From positions 13,530,878 to 13,594,877 of the forward strand of contig CM055107.1 in NCBI GenBank assembly GCA_029204225.1: DNA of 64,000 nt, given 5' to 3'. Source of the DNA: Diphasiastrum complanatum (Eukaryota > Streptophyta > Lycopodiopsida > Lycopodiales > Lycopodiaceae). Positions 40,165 through 52,379 of the stretch are shown here, piece after piece. The notes below the pieces were generated by a model, which saw nothing but the letters and a program-made list of their open reading frames with translations, had not been told where the DNA came from and searched no databases. A program made the translations under genes and the position numbers. Each line of letters starts with the position of its first letter. Within the stretch, counting starts at the first letter, position 1.

Positions 40165-41480
40165 TCTAGTCTGTAGCAAGTACTCATCAAGGTGATCCTT
40201 TGGGTGGTCGTCTCTTTGCTTTGGCTCATTTCGGTGCCCTTTGAGATCCTATAGAGGCCTTTCTCTCCTCTTCAGTTGTTGATGACACTCATATTGTTGG
40301 TCCTACTCCTATGGTGCTCCATGCATTTCATCATTTCTCTGAGCAGTTCGCTTCATTGAGTTTGTCTATTCAACATGTCATCTCCAACAAGTCTTCCCTT
40401 GGATTTTGTTCCTCCTCAAGGCTTCTTTGCTCTTTTGGATGGGTCCTTTTGGTTATGCTTCTTTCAACTCTGCTTTTCTTGGTGAGGCTCTCCAGGAGGA
40501 TGTTGCTCACTCACATATGCTTCCTTGGTTGGGCGACACTCAAGTTGCATTTGGCATCTTGATGTCTTGCTTCATCTAGTGTCCTTCTTACATATTGTGG
40601 ACTTTTTTCCTTCCTTAGAACTTTTTGCATCTTCTTTCTTCCTTTGACATCTCTATTACAGATGTTTTTGGCTGTCTTTTGGGCTCTAGTTTCCTTTTGG
40701 GCTCTGGGTCTTTGGATGGTGTGGAGACCCTTTCTACTCAGAATCAGGCTTGGTTATCCATTGATTGTGAAGGTGTGAGTCTTCTCTCTACGATTTCTTC
40801 TACACCAACTTTTCTTTGGAGCCTGGCTCTTGTCGTCCCTATCTTATCTTCTTAGTTCCTTTCTGACCATCACTCTCTCTTGGCGGATTGCGTTGCTTGT
40901 GTGGATAGTGGTTCTCTACCTTTTCAGCTCTTTCTCGTGGATGTGCGGGAGCTTGATCTCCCCCTCTGTGCACAAGCATGTCTTCCTCCTTTTGAGCAAC
41001 TTCTCACTCTCAGCTCAGATCACTTGCAAGAGACCCTCTTGGAGCACATGCACAAATAAACCCTTTCCAACATGCTCTCTGAGACACCTTTGGTGTTGCA
41101 TCGAGCTCGGCTTCTAATTTGTGTGGGTCTAAGTGCATGGGCTTGGTTGTCAGCCGAGCCTGTCATTCCATCCTTTCGGTTGTCTTCGGCCATGCTCACC
41201 ACTACTTTTAGTCTTCGCTTGGGGCTACCTTATCCTTCGACCTTGGGTCTCTCTAGGTGTGTCTATGGCCAACCTACTGATGCTCTCGCTATCTACCTCC
41301 TTCGCTGTCCAGCTAGCGAGAGTGAGCACACAACTAGGCATGATGTTGTTAGAGATGCAAGGGCCGCTATAGCCAGAGATGAAGGATTTCATGTCCTTAC
41401 AGAGCAGTCTCATGTCCTTCCTTCTATCATGTCTCACTCTTCACGCAAGTGTGAACTAATCCTAGTTGTAGTGCAATCTT
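40165..41480 (+). pseudogene. Degenerate non-LTR-type reverse transcriptase
   Basis: Across several frames the + strand reads STHQGDPLGGRLFALAHFGA, SSSVVDDTHIVGP, LPWLGDTQVAFGIL and, in a later open frame (41072-41545), RARLLICVGLSAWAWLSA, LRLGLPYP and RHDVVRDARAAIARDEGFHV. The QGDPLG and (A)DD(T) boxes are RT motifs of the LINE-like type. The C-terminal Cys-poor region resembles the tail of RT-like proteins seen in some plant and moss genomes. At least five frameshifts or stops occur. The exact family is not certain. Confidence 0.6.
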
Positions 41481-41720
41481 GGCTCTTGTTTGAGTTTATG
41501 TTAAACTTCCCTTGGGGGAAGTATATATCTTTCTCGTCAATGTAGCTATAATTTTTTTTTTTGAATAAACTAGCTGCACTGTGTGGCAGTCAATGGTTTA
41601 GGAAGAAAGCCGATGGTCGTTGACGGGGGTGGCCGATATATGTGTGTATGTACGTGGCCGAAGTGTGTCCACCGATGGCGGGTGGCCGATGAGGTGTGTG
41701 TGTGTGTGCACGCGCGATGC

Positions 41721-42165
<445 letters not shown>

Positions 42166-42258
42166 GCAAAGGCATCAATGCCTAAATTTTTGCACGTAAG
42201 CAGGAATCTAGAGCGACTATATCTTATAGAAAGTGATGCAGACTACAACGTCTACATA

Positions 42259-42283
42259 TGGTCTCTCTCTCTCTCTCTACATA

Positions 42284-42331
<48 letters not shown>
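42259..42331. repeat. (CT)n microsatellite
   Basis: Two CT runs separated by TACATACGGT. They lie about 440 bases from the (GA)n run, on the same strand, so the two form a long imperfect inverted repeat. Confidence 0.93.
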
Positions 42332-42334
<3 letters not shown>

Positions 42335-42394
42335 TTCTTCGGCTCATTTTGAAAAGGTGAGAAACATTTGTCAACGATTTGGTGTTATAATAAT

Positions 42395-43022
42395 AATGCT
42401 AATGCAAGATACGTTGCTATAATAATAATGCTAGGGCAAGATATGTTGCTAACAATGGTTCAACAATGGATGCTATAACATATGTATCAGTGCTTCAACG
42501 ATGGATGTTTCAACAATGGATGTTTCAATAATTTGGTGTTATATCAATGATGGTTTCTACTATAACAATTTGGTGTTATAACGATGGTTCAACGATGGAT
42601 GTTTCAATGATGGATGTTTCTAACGATGGATGTTTCAACGATGGATGCTATAACATAATAACATTATTATTATAACGATGGTCCAACGATGGATGCTATA
42701 ACATCCGTGTATCAGTGCTTCAACGATGTTTTAACGACGGTTCAACGATGGATGCTATAACATCTGTATCAGTGCTTCAATGATGGTTCAGAGATTCGAT
42801 TTGGTGTTATAACGATGGTTCAACGATGGATGTTTCAACGATTTGGTGTTATAACGATGGTTCAACGATGGATGCTATAACATAATAACATTATTATTAT
42901 AACATGGTTCCAACGATGGATGCTATAACATCCGTATCAGTGCTTCAACGATGGTTCAACGATGGATGCTATAACATCCGTAGCAGTGCTTCAACGATGG
43001 TTCAACGATGGATGGTTCAGAG
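42395..43022. repeat. Minisatellite with TTCAACGATGGATGCTATAA motifs
   Basis: Over 600 bases are built from an 11-base core (TTCAACGATGG) and larger blocks such as GATGCTATAACATCCGTATC and ATTTGGTGTTATAACGATGG, in higher-order order with variants. No protein or retroelement is present. Confidence 0.88.
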
Positions 43023-43380
43023 ACTTGTCTATAGAAATACAAAGGAATCTTCCACAAGCATAAACCGCATTTCAACTAAACCGCAACCCCACCCGCACCG
43101 CAAAGGGCCAACATGCGGTTTATAACGATTCCAAGTCTCAAAGGAAATCGCAACCTTCCAAACCGTAGAGTCAAAGTTGTGATGACCAACGGTAAGGCAG
43201 AAATCTTTGATCCATTCTTTTACTTGGCAATCGGGAATTTGTAGCATAGCATCCAACGCGACTCAGACTAAAGACTCCATAAAATGACTGAATGAAAACA
43301 AAACGCACAATTTTGACACTTATTGAGACAATCCAGCCACTGTTACAACAACCTCAGTTCATGAACAATCATGTAATTCA

Positions 43381-43535
43381 GTGAAGTCATCTCATACTTA
43401 TATTGTGATTCAGAGGAAGGCATTCCATAATATTGTAGTTAAGACGAAGCCATTTCGTAACATTATGATTTATATGAAGGTATTCCATAATATTGTTATT
43501 CAGATGAATGTGTTCCATACAACTATATTTATTCA
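43381..43535 (+). repeat. 30-bp tandem repeat (about five units)
   Basis: Units of 30-33 bases (GAAGGCATTCCATAATATTG and variants) repeat about five times. The + strand stays open and reads 10-residue blocks such as KVFHNIVIQM. This is probably a minisatellite, not a gene. Confidence 0.75.
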
Positions 43536-43980
43536 AAAGAGATATTATAGGAAACATTTTGAACTTGTTTGAAAATGTTTGCGTTGAATCCAGCTCCTTT
43601 AACAGGCAGGCCCACGTTCACGCTGCCGCTTGATCCATCTATGAGATTTACAAATCTGAGTTGCCCTGCTGCTTTGCCTGTGGAATGAGGGTCATGCCAT
43701 CGGAGAGCTGGCTCTACTGCAATAGCGCAGAATGTCTGCAACCTGGTTGAGGGTGAGGTCGTTGCAGCCATTGGAGCAAGGGCTGCATTGTTTATAGCGA
43801 GGAGGGTGAGGGCACTCCTTCCTTGACGACGCTGAAGAACGTGAACAACAGTAAACAAATTCAGAGCAGAGTGAAATCATGTAAAGGTAACCATAAACAA
43901 AATGATTCAAGCTTCTTAAGTTACAAACCTTACCTTGTAGCATGGATATGGATATGGATATTGCAGTTGGCGGATGCAAT
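43529..43980 (-). CDS. Candidate small two-exon gene, function unknown
   Basis: On the minus strand a short exon near 43940-43980 (MHPPTAISISISMLQ) is followed by GTAAGG. After about 100 bases, TTCTTCAG leads into an open frame of about 90 residues (GQLRFVNLIDGSSGSVNVGL, PVKGAGFNANIFKQ). A CT-rich stretch lies upstream. No domain was recognised, and joining the two exons may favour another, shorter frame. It lies head-to-head with the LEA gene about 670 bases away. Confidence 0.3.
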
Positions 43981-44190
43981 CAGAAAGAAGAGAGCAAGAA
44001 GATGATGGAGAGAGAGGCTCGCATCCCGCCTGCTTGCGATTGAGAGAAAGAGAGAGCGCGCACGCGTTTTGGGGGGAAAAAAATTTGAAATTGTGTGTGC
44101 GTGCGCCCAAAAAAAAAAAGAAAAAAATGGCTTCTGAGTTATTTTTCACACGCATAGGACCTTTCTCACGTTTTTTTAGCTTTTCGTGTT

Positions 44191-44260
44191 GGGCAGAGCA
44201 TGACATTTTGTTGCGGGCAGAGCGTGACATTTTTGGCGGGCAGAGCGTGACATTTTTGAC
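44191..44260. repeat. 23-24-bp triplicate upstream of the LEA gene
   Basis: Three copies of GGGCAGAGCGTGACATTTTT at 44191, 44215 and 44238. They lie about 400 bases upstream of the LEA start. Confidence 0.85.
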
Positions 44261-44382
44261 GGCATCCCAACATTCTCTCTCTAAAATAGTTTTAATATAT
44301 ATGATGATAAATGCAAGGGTGTTTCTTCTTTGTAAGTCATGGCCAGCTAAAGTAGTTATTAAACTTTCCTGATGGGAAACCC

Positions 44383-44454
44383 ACGTTGTGGTTGCTCGAT
44401 CTATTTCCACGCGGTTGCTCGATGTATTTCCACGTCTCTCACTGCCTGCATGCA
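44383..44454 (+). promoter_or_regulatory. ACGT cores and RY-like motif upstream of the LEA gene
   Basis: CCACGTTG (ACGT at 44383-44386), CCACGTCT (44430-44437) and TGCATGCA (44447-44454) lie 200-270 bases upstream of the LEA ATG. ACGT-core ABREs and RY (CATGCA) motifs commonly drive ABA and seed expression of LEA genes. Their role here is inferred from position only. Confidence 0.4.
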
Positions 44455-44653
44455 GCATACGCTGCTCAGGAGCCAAGAATCTAAAATACTTGAACTTTCC
44501 TTTTGCCAGTTCGTCCTTTTCATAAGCTAAAGGAGAAGTTGAGGATCAAAGTAGATACGTAATATTTGCGATCTTCTTGTCCTTGTTATCGGTGGATTGG
44601 AGTGCAATCCAAATTAATTGCCGTATTTCCTCGATTGTTACCCTGGCGTGATC

Positions 44654-45746
44654 ATGAGCATGGCAAGGTGTAGCTTGGGGTTCAGGGTGGCTTGCAGAAT
44701 GCAAAGAACCGGTACTATATCTATATCGTCCAACATTGGAATGCCCATCTCGAGAAGAGGTATCTCAGTATCACACCAATATGATTATTGTGCCTTCAGC
44801 ACAGCGAAAGCGATATCTGTGCCCCTTCAAGATGTGAGTCGTGCTTCCTTGTTTTGGTTATTCAGTTGCAGTACTTAGTACCATGCTCGTTCACAGATAT
44901 TAACTTGTAGCGACAGAAACGCTTGAAAGACCCTAACAGTTTTTAGTTCTAGTTGCTGGTCGATAATCATTTTATGTTAAAATGCTCTGTCTCTTTTCTT
45001 GCGAGCTGCAGTGTATTTCATTGCGTACAGCTACAAGTCCTTTGCACTCTTCTGGGCAGAGTTCAACCAGAAGATATTATGCAAGCGCCACAGGTTATCG
45101 TCACCGTGATGTAGGTGGTGATGGAAAATCTGGCCTTAAAGAGGAGCATGGAAAAGCCAACAAGTCCAAGACAGCTAAATCTATGGAAAGGGGAAAGGAG
45201 AAAGCTAATGAAGAAAGCGAGCCCTCGGACGAAGAAAAGAGCAGAGCTAGTGACGTGGGAGGAAAGTTGAAGAGGAAAACCGGGGAAATGAAAGACGAGG
45301 CCCGCGAGATTCCGGAAAAAGCTAAAGAGAAAGCCAATGAAGCTACAGAAAAAGCAAGCAAAATGAGTGAGCGCGCCGGGGAAGAAGCTGGTGAACTGGG
45401 TCAGAAGACCAAACAGAGAACCCACGAAGCCAAAGAAAAACTGAAAGAACACGTAGATGCAGCAAAAAAGATGGCCAGTGCAGCTCCTGAAAAGGCGAAG
45501 GAAAAAGCAAGCGAAGTTGGAGATCAGGCAAAGGAGAAAGCAGGTGACATGGCAAGTAAAGTGTCATCTCTAGGACAGGAAATGAAGCAGAAACTGCGGG
45601 ATACATTAGATAGCGCTAAGGAAAGCATCCTCGGTAAATCAGCTGAAGCAACGTCGTCGTCATCATCAGATGACGAAGCAGCTGTTGACAAGGCTCTTCG
45701 TGAAAAACCTGATGTGGGTGATCGGCCAGAAGATGAAGCTAGATGA
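44654..45746 (+). CDS. LEA protein (group 3/4-like), probably mitochondrial
   Basis: The exons are 44654-44833 and 45012-45746. The intron (GTGAGT ... GAGCTGCAG) is 178 bases and in phase 0, giving 304 residues. The start is the first ATG. The upstream open frame begins only with TTG. Residues 1-90 are rich in Arg and Ser with few acidic residues, and RRYYAS fits a mitochondrial presequence end. The rest is a highly charged Lys/Glu/Ala helix with repeated 11-mers (KAKEKANEATEKASK, HEAKEKLKEHVDAAKK, KAKEKASEVGDQAKEKAGDM), as in LEA proteins that protect membranes and proteins during drying. It resembles Arabidopsis mitochondrial LEA proteins, although the exact orthologue is not fixed. Confidence 0.88.
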
Positions 45747-46146
45747 AGCGTGATTGTCTTACACTGCAGTACCTACGAGATGCTAAAAAAGCGAGTGTTG
45801 ATTATAGATGTAGAGAGTATCAGTATTTTGTTGCTGAACTGAGACTGGTACTCCCATCTCTACTTATAAACAATTAGTATCATCTCTTTTAGTGGGAAAA
45901 GTATTACCAAAAAGTTTCAAGCCGATTTAAAAAGAAAAACCCACAAAATTAATGACTTTTTTTTTTCAAATCTATAGTATATAACTGAAAACTAGTTGAT
46001 TTTTTGTTTTAGAAACCAATACTTTTTTTCAAGTGTTAATTTCAACCACATTGGCCTCTTTGTATTTATAAGTTTGAAGAGCTTTGTTTATAAAATGAGT
46101 AGGCAACTTGGTCATTCTTGTTTTTGTATGATTCATGGCAATAGAG
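45747..46146 (+). other. LEA 3' UTR and spacer
   Basis: AT-rich non-coding sequence up to the inverted copia K-type LTR. Confidence 0.45.
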
Positions 46147-46900
46147 GATATATAGGCACGAACAAGACACAAAGGTCGAACGAGAACAATTCACGACATT
46201 CAACGTGACTTTGACTCGAAGCACGAATCATTCGCGAATCGTGAACACACCTCCAGGACCGAAAACCGCAAAAGGGGCGCAAAATGAAAACTATGAAAAG
46301 AAATGAAAAGAACGAAGGCAAACTAGAGATTGCGAAACAAGCGAAGAGAAATTTTTCTCGCTGGCAGCTGGCAGCTCAACGGACTTCACGCCCAGCTGAA
46401 ACGAATAGCATTGACAGAGACTAACTAACTAGTTGATTAGCGTTAACTAGTCTTGTAATTCTACGTTTTGCTATCTTGTAAACTCCACATAATGGAGGTA
46501 TAAAACGATCCTCTAGATCATAACGGTGATGAGAATTTGACAAAGATGTGTAAGAAATAGAGAGAGACGTAGCGAATAGAGTAAGAAAGTAAAAATACCA
46601 TAGCTGTGCATGAAAGTCTGCCAACGAGCAGAACACAGCGAAATAGCAGAGATTCAATCCGACGAGCGAGACACTGACGATCTCGCTTTAAAACCAAACC
46701 GATAGTATAGTCGCTCTATTGCCGTGTATTTATTTATTTTAAGTGTGTCTTGATTGCTAGAATAGAAAGTCTTGTGTGATACGTAGTCATGTCTCTAGCA
46801 TCCTGTAAGAGCTTCTGCACGAAAAGAAAATCCAAAGACCGAAAATTGTTCGCGAATAAGAAGAAGAAGACGAACACGAAACAGTCTCGCTTCCGCGATA
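46147..46900 (+). repeat. LTR of the copia K family, inverted relative to 36331-37093
   Basis: On the + strand it runs from the CACGAACAAGACAC side to CTCGCTTCCGCGATA. Its reverse complement matches the copia K LTR nearly end to end (for example CTCTTACAGGAT and ATTCGCGAACAATTTTC). The outer end is slightly worn. No PBS follows, because it joins directly to copia gag of another lineage. Confidence 0.82.
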
Positions 46901-47830
46901 GGGATGCACTTAAGTCCATTTATGAAGCAAAAAATACTTCTAGAATACTCACTCTTAGGAATCAGATTTCGCAAAGTTTCCAAAGAAGTGTCGAGAGTGC
47001 ATCAAACTATGTTTTGAGAGTTTTAAGATTTACATAGAGAGCTTTCCTGTGTTGGTGTTACTATTAACCAAGATGAGCTAGTTCAAGTCATTTTAAATGG
47101 CTTGAAAGATGACTATGATAATCTTGTTCAGTCTTTTGCCATTAAGGAGGAGTTGCCTAATCGAGAAACTTTGCAAGGAATTTTTATTTCTGAAAAATCT
47201 AGGCAAAGCTTTAAACTTTTCAGGATGAACAAACTCGAGCACGGTGGAAGTGACAAAGCCCTCTTTGTCAAAGACAAGCATAAAGGAAGGAGTAAGAACA
47301 AGTTCTCTCAAGCATCCAACAAAGATAAAGCCAAAGATCGAGACAAAGATGGTGAAGAAGATGATTCATCTCATCCCTCTACTTCAAAGACCAAGAAGAA
47401 GAAAGTGAAGTGTTTCTTGTGTGGCAAGAAGGGGCACTATGCCTCTAATTGCTTTAAGAAGAAAAACCAACTCAAGCAAACTAATCTCTCTAAAGAGATT
47501 GAAGAAGATTGAGTTGCAAGTGATGGAGAAAGATCACTCATGGTGTCCAGTTTTTCTTCATCACCTTTCAAGAAAGATGGAGCTCGGTACATAGATAGTG
47601 GAGCTTTTTCACATATGTGCTGTTCAAAGGAGTCATTTGACTCAATTGTACCTTACAAAGGACTTAAGAGATCTATTTACACTGCTAATGATCATGAGTG
47701 CTCTATAGAAGGAATTGGCAACATTCCATTGAAAATTGCTTCTTAAAAAATTCTTGCACTTTCTAATGTTCTTTTCATTCTAAAACTTACAAAGAACTTT
47801 ATTACTGTGGGAAAGTTAGTTTGAGATGTA
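46901..47830 (+). pseudogene. copia gag-protease relic
   Basis: It opens mid-gag (DALKSIYEAKNTSRILTLRN). After a frameshift near 47040 it continues with DELVQVILNGLKDDYDNLVQ and a zinc knuckle CFLCGKKGHYASNC. Then come a stop and a protease with YIDSGAFSHM, followed by a VLFILKLTKNFITVGKLV-like end. Nothing of integrase is seen. Confidence 0.83.
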
Positions 47831-49665
47831 TTGCAAGTAGACCATATAGTCTACCATATATTGTTGACACACAACAACATGCATCCACAAGGCAAGGTCG
47901 ATAGTACGTTAGTTTTTAATATATTTACACTAACATATTTTGTTTGCCAATGGTAAGTAATTTAACAAGATTTTTAAGCAATCTTTACATCTCAAATCAA
48001 GTACTTGGTAAGGAGAGGTCGTTAGCTAGTGTAGCAAGTTAAATTTGAATGTGCGTGTGTTAGGCATGCTCGCCACTCTTATCAATTCAATTAAACATTG
48101 TCACCATTTTCTCATGTGGAGTTGCAATTTGAAGAGAATTTACAATAAAATGAGGAACACTATTGTAATTCAATATTCAAGTAGGTGAAAAAGATACAAT
48201 TCGGTATGTTATTGATGGGTTTTAATAACCCTTTGATTTTATAAAAAAATACTGACATTTTGTCAATATTTTAGAAGTGTGTTTACTATTTAGGATTTAG
48301 AATCTTAATATGGAAATAATTATGTTGCTGGTGGTTTACTGTTGATGCTCGCCATTGACATGAGCAAACTTTACTCTATCGCTTATGGTTTTAATGATGG
48401 GAAACAAGACATTGATTTGATAAATGATGATCTTTGTTGTGTTATTGATTCCCATAAGTTGCAATATTTGCTATTTGTCAAAAATGGCTTTGATTCATAG
48501 TACGTGCAATTTATATTGAAGGAGTTGTTGAATTTGTGTGTACCATTTTCATTGCATTTTTCATTGGGTGCATTTTTTGTTTATCATTGTATGTATGTTT
48601 TTAATTTCTTTTTGATTTGAGCATTAGTTGAATATTGATTAGTGTTGGCAACTAAAGTTGATCCTTCACTTGCAAATTGGCTCTTTAGAACTCTCGTTCA
48701 ATGTTGTTCACTTCTCAGAGTTTTGGTCATCAGATACATTCTCTCGGCCTAGCTGGTCTCTTCCATCTTGATTTAAACTCGTTTTGTTCACATCTTCCTC
48801 TTGAAGTTGCTTCGCTGATTTCTTTGAGCTGGTAAATGATCTCTCTTATCTTGGTCAGTTTGCACAGTTGCTACGGGCTTGATCCTTCTCTCAAGAATAG
48901 GCTCTCTCGCTCCACCACCCCCCCCCCCCCCCTTACTAAATTTCCCAAGCTTCTTCCTCTGTTCTACTTTTGATGAGCCCATCTGAAAGACTTCTCTCTT
49001 CGAATTTCTTAATCCACACACCCACGTACTTATATGCAACAAATAATATATATAGCACATTACTCTATATAATATCACCAAAGAATCTCAAATAGGTACA
49101 TCGTTCTTAAATACAGTTACACACATTTCTCAATACATCTTACAAGGACATGCAACATACATTTTGCAAAAGGCCTAACAATCCACAATTTAATTTTCAA
49201 GCCAAAAGAATGTACCAAAAATGGCCTAACATATGGGGCCCTATCTAGAGTAGAAGATATTCAAAACTTATTCCTCTCCTCACCACTCCAAAATCAATGC
49301 TTCAAACTTGACCATACATTCAATCTTTAAACACAATATCAATACAAAAATATGAATTTGATCTTTTTGTAGATTACGTTATTTGCATGCAAGGAACTTG
49401 AAACCACAATCTTGTAGCTTCTAAGAAAATATTCCATGCAATTAAAAATGACCATTTTCTAGGGACAACAACTAAGGTTAGCTTTGCATATGTGATTTGT
49501 GAGAGTTATGTCCAAAATTGTTCAAAAAATGAGTGGGGACTCTATTTTTTGTTCTTTTAAAAAAAAAAAAATTCTTCCTTATTTGATTTAATTTTTGCCC
49601 AACTTTCTGTTCTCTGTAATTCGATCTGAATAAGTAAGATTGTAGACATTGAAAGGGATTTTTTA

Positions 49666-49719
<54 letters not shown>

Positions 49720-51511
49720 GTTTCCGTTAATTATTGAGCAAGTTATAAATTTTTAAAGTTGGCAACAAAATTCTGTAAACTTGCCAAAAATCAGAAACGT
49801 CCAGATTTTAATTTTTCTACCATGTTTGATTCAATTTTCGCCGGACTTTCTGTTCTCTATAATTTGATCTGAATAGATAGAGTTGTAGATCATTAAAAGA
49901 GCTTTTTGAAGATTTTTTTTTTTCATTTCATTAAGTATTGCTCAAGGAAGCTACAAATTTTTAAAATTGTCAATTTTTTTTTTTTTTTTTTGTAAACCTT
50001 GTTGTTAGCTTCAACAATTTCATTGCTAGCAGCTGCACCTATCTACAAAGATCAAAATCAACAAGCATTATCTTGGGATCATTTTTTTAGATGGGGCCGA
50101 CTACCCATTTGTCAGTGAACAAGGTTATCATGAACGACCACCAGACCCATATAATTATTATTAAAAATTTGCATTCAAGTGCCGAGGTTGGTGTCATGGG
50201 ATCGCCACCAGTTTTAGTGGGGGATACTATTGGAGGGTTTGCAAATTCCAAGACAACCCTAACCCTAGTTAATAAGTGAGAGAGATTTGGCACCTTGCAT
50301 GTGTAAGTCCCACCCGATGATCACATAGTTATTTGGTTAGCCAGTTCTAAGTTAATAAAAGGACTTTAGGCCTTTTGCAAGAATTAAATGTCACAAGGCC
50401 TAATAGTCAAGGTAGTGAATAAAAAGGGTTTCTCCCAAATTTCAAATAATAAAGGAGGATATAGTGGTACTTTGTGATTCATTTGACATGTTCATTTCAA
50501 TAAAGTAGGTTGAACATCTATCGAATTGAAATCGGATGTCTCACTCTTATTTTTTCTTTCTTCATCTCTCATATTTTATTTGGATTTGCTAATTGTTGGG
50601 ATTGATCTTTGTTATATATTTTGTGAGAGAGAAGAGAGACAGAAAAGTAAGTTTTATCAATGCATGAGTAGTGTTAATGGTTAGTGTTAGATGTGGATCA
50701 GAAGCATGTGCTTGATTATGAACTATGTTATCGCTCTCATGGGAACGAATTTCCGCATGACAACATGTTAATCCTCTTCATCTCCTTTGATGCTTCATGT
50801 GCTTGGATCTAGATTTGAAAGTGGATAGGAAATATCCACTACAGAACCGCTCTTCCAAGAGCTACGATCGTGCACTTTCCTTCACAACCCGAGAGCTTTG
50901 ATACCAAATTAACATTCTATGCGAAAATTTGGATCTAGTGGAGAGTACATATTAGAGATGCAATCATTAATTGTGTTACATACCTATGTAACTAGCAGTA
51001 CTTCAGACCCCTATTAGTCCATTTAGTGTTGGGGGCTACATGGCAAGGTGCCCTTGGGATTAAGGGTATGTACCCTTGGATAAGGACAGAGGTATTGAGT
51101 CATGTGACCCTTGGATAAGGGGTACCCTTAGGAATAAGGGTAGGTGCCTTAGATAAAGGTACATCAAGTTTCTTCAATTCTAGGTATTCTTGGCAGCCTG
51201 GTCTTGTGTATTTTCTAAGAATGCAAGTAACTCTTTACACCATAACTTGATTTGGTTACTCGCTAGAAAGTTTGAGAGCTTAAGCAAGAGTGTGTTCAGG
51301 TTGGTTTGAGTTTGTAATCCATTCTTAGTGTGTGCAAAGTGTTGGATGTGTCTCAATCTTCCTTTCTATGCTTGGAAACCAACCAGGTTCAAGATATAAG
51401 TGTCTTAGGGTCCCAGATCTTTTGAGATTTTCTTATCCATCATTTGTTGAGAGGAAAGTGAGTGATAGGTGCATTAGGACAAAACCTATAAGTTGAAGAA
51501 TCATTATATTC
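47831..51511. other. Mostly unassigned AT-rich region
   Basis: There is a poly-C run near 48924-48942, an (AT)n run at about 49668-49716, and A/T runs near 49560 and 49975. A minus-strand PBS-like GAGCTTTGATACCA lies at 50893-50906, and GACCCTTGGATAAGG-type units repeat between 51047 and 51165. No gene was supported. The last 300 bases may be the leader of the copia element that starts at 51512. Confidence 0.4.
49668..49716. repeat. (AT)n microsatellite
   Basis: An AT dinucleotide run of about 50 bases. Confidence 0.93.
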
Positions 51512-52310
51512 ATGGCTTCCAATGGTGGGATCATGTTAGAAACTAATGATAGGTTGAGTTCATCAAACTACTCTACCTGGAAAGTGAGGATGGAGTCCTT
51601 ACTTGAGTTGAATGAAGTCATGGACATAATTGTAGGAACTGAAGAGAGACCACCCACATTTCAAGAGCAACAAAGGTTTGATAAGAAGACTAAAGGGGCT
51701 CTTCATATCATTAAAATGAATGTTACCAATGAACTTCTCAAGGAAGTTGGTAAGTGTCAAAGTGCAAGTGGGGCATGGAATTCCTTGAAGAAGCTCTTTG
51801 AATCAAAGTCCACATCTAGGGTATTGACCCTAAGAGGCAAATATTTTTTGGTAGACAAAGAGAGGGAGAAAGTGCTCATGCATTTGTCTTGAGGGTTAAG
51901 TCCTTAAGTGATGATCTAGCAAGCATTGATGAAAGAATAAAAGATGGTGAAATAGTCCTGGTTATGTTGAATGGTTTGCTAGATGAACATGATAGCCTTG
52001 TGCAAAGTTTTTCCATTCAAAGAGTCTTGCCAAGTGTGGTTGACTTGCAAGAAGTTTTATTGGCTGAAGAACATAGGTTGCAATCAAAGCTTGATGGTGC
52101 ATCCTTGCAAGGTAGAGGTGAAGAGGCTTTCTTCACAAAAGACAAAGGTAAAGGCAAAGGGAAATGGTCCAAAGGTGGTAACTTGGATCATGATGATCAC
52201 TCTTCCTCTTCCTCTTCTACGGAGAAAGATAAGTGAAAGTTCAAGTGCTTTTATTGTGGGATAAAAGGTCATTTTGCTAATGGGTGTCATAAGAAGAACA
52301 AAGAGCAAGG
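51512..52310 (+). pseudogene. copia gag with zinc knuckle
   Basis: It starts MASNGGIMLETNDRLSSSNY, then STWKVRMESLLELNEVMDII and SASGAWNSLKKLFESKSTS. After a frameshift near 51890 it continues VKSLSDDLASIDERIKDGE and VMLNGLLDEHDSLVQSFSI. A stop near 52236 precedes the zinc knuckle CFYCGIKGHFANGC. Confidence 0.86.
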
Positions 52311-52379
52311 TGAGAGGCAAGAAAATCTAGCAATAGATGAAGAAGAATATAGCATTTGTAAATCTCTTATTATGACTTC

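Noticed and set aside
42395-43022. Possible CRISPR-like array
   Set aside because: The repeats are contiguous and imperfect, with no unique spacers of regular length, and the genome is eukaryotic.
44030-44476. Minus-strand open frame upstream of the LEA gene
   Set aside because: It runs through poly-A/T and the 23-base triplicate without domain or splice support.
44618-44653. Earlier start of the LEA protein at 44618
   Set aside because: The codon is TTG, and the added residues include acids unfavourable for a presequence. The first ATG is at 44654.
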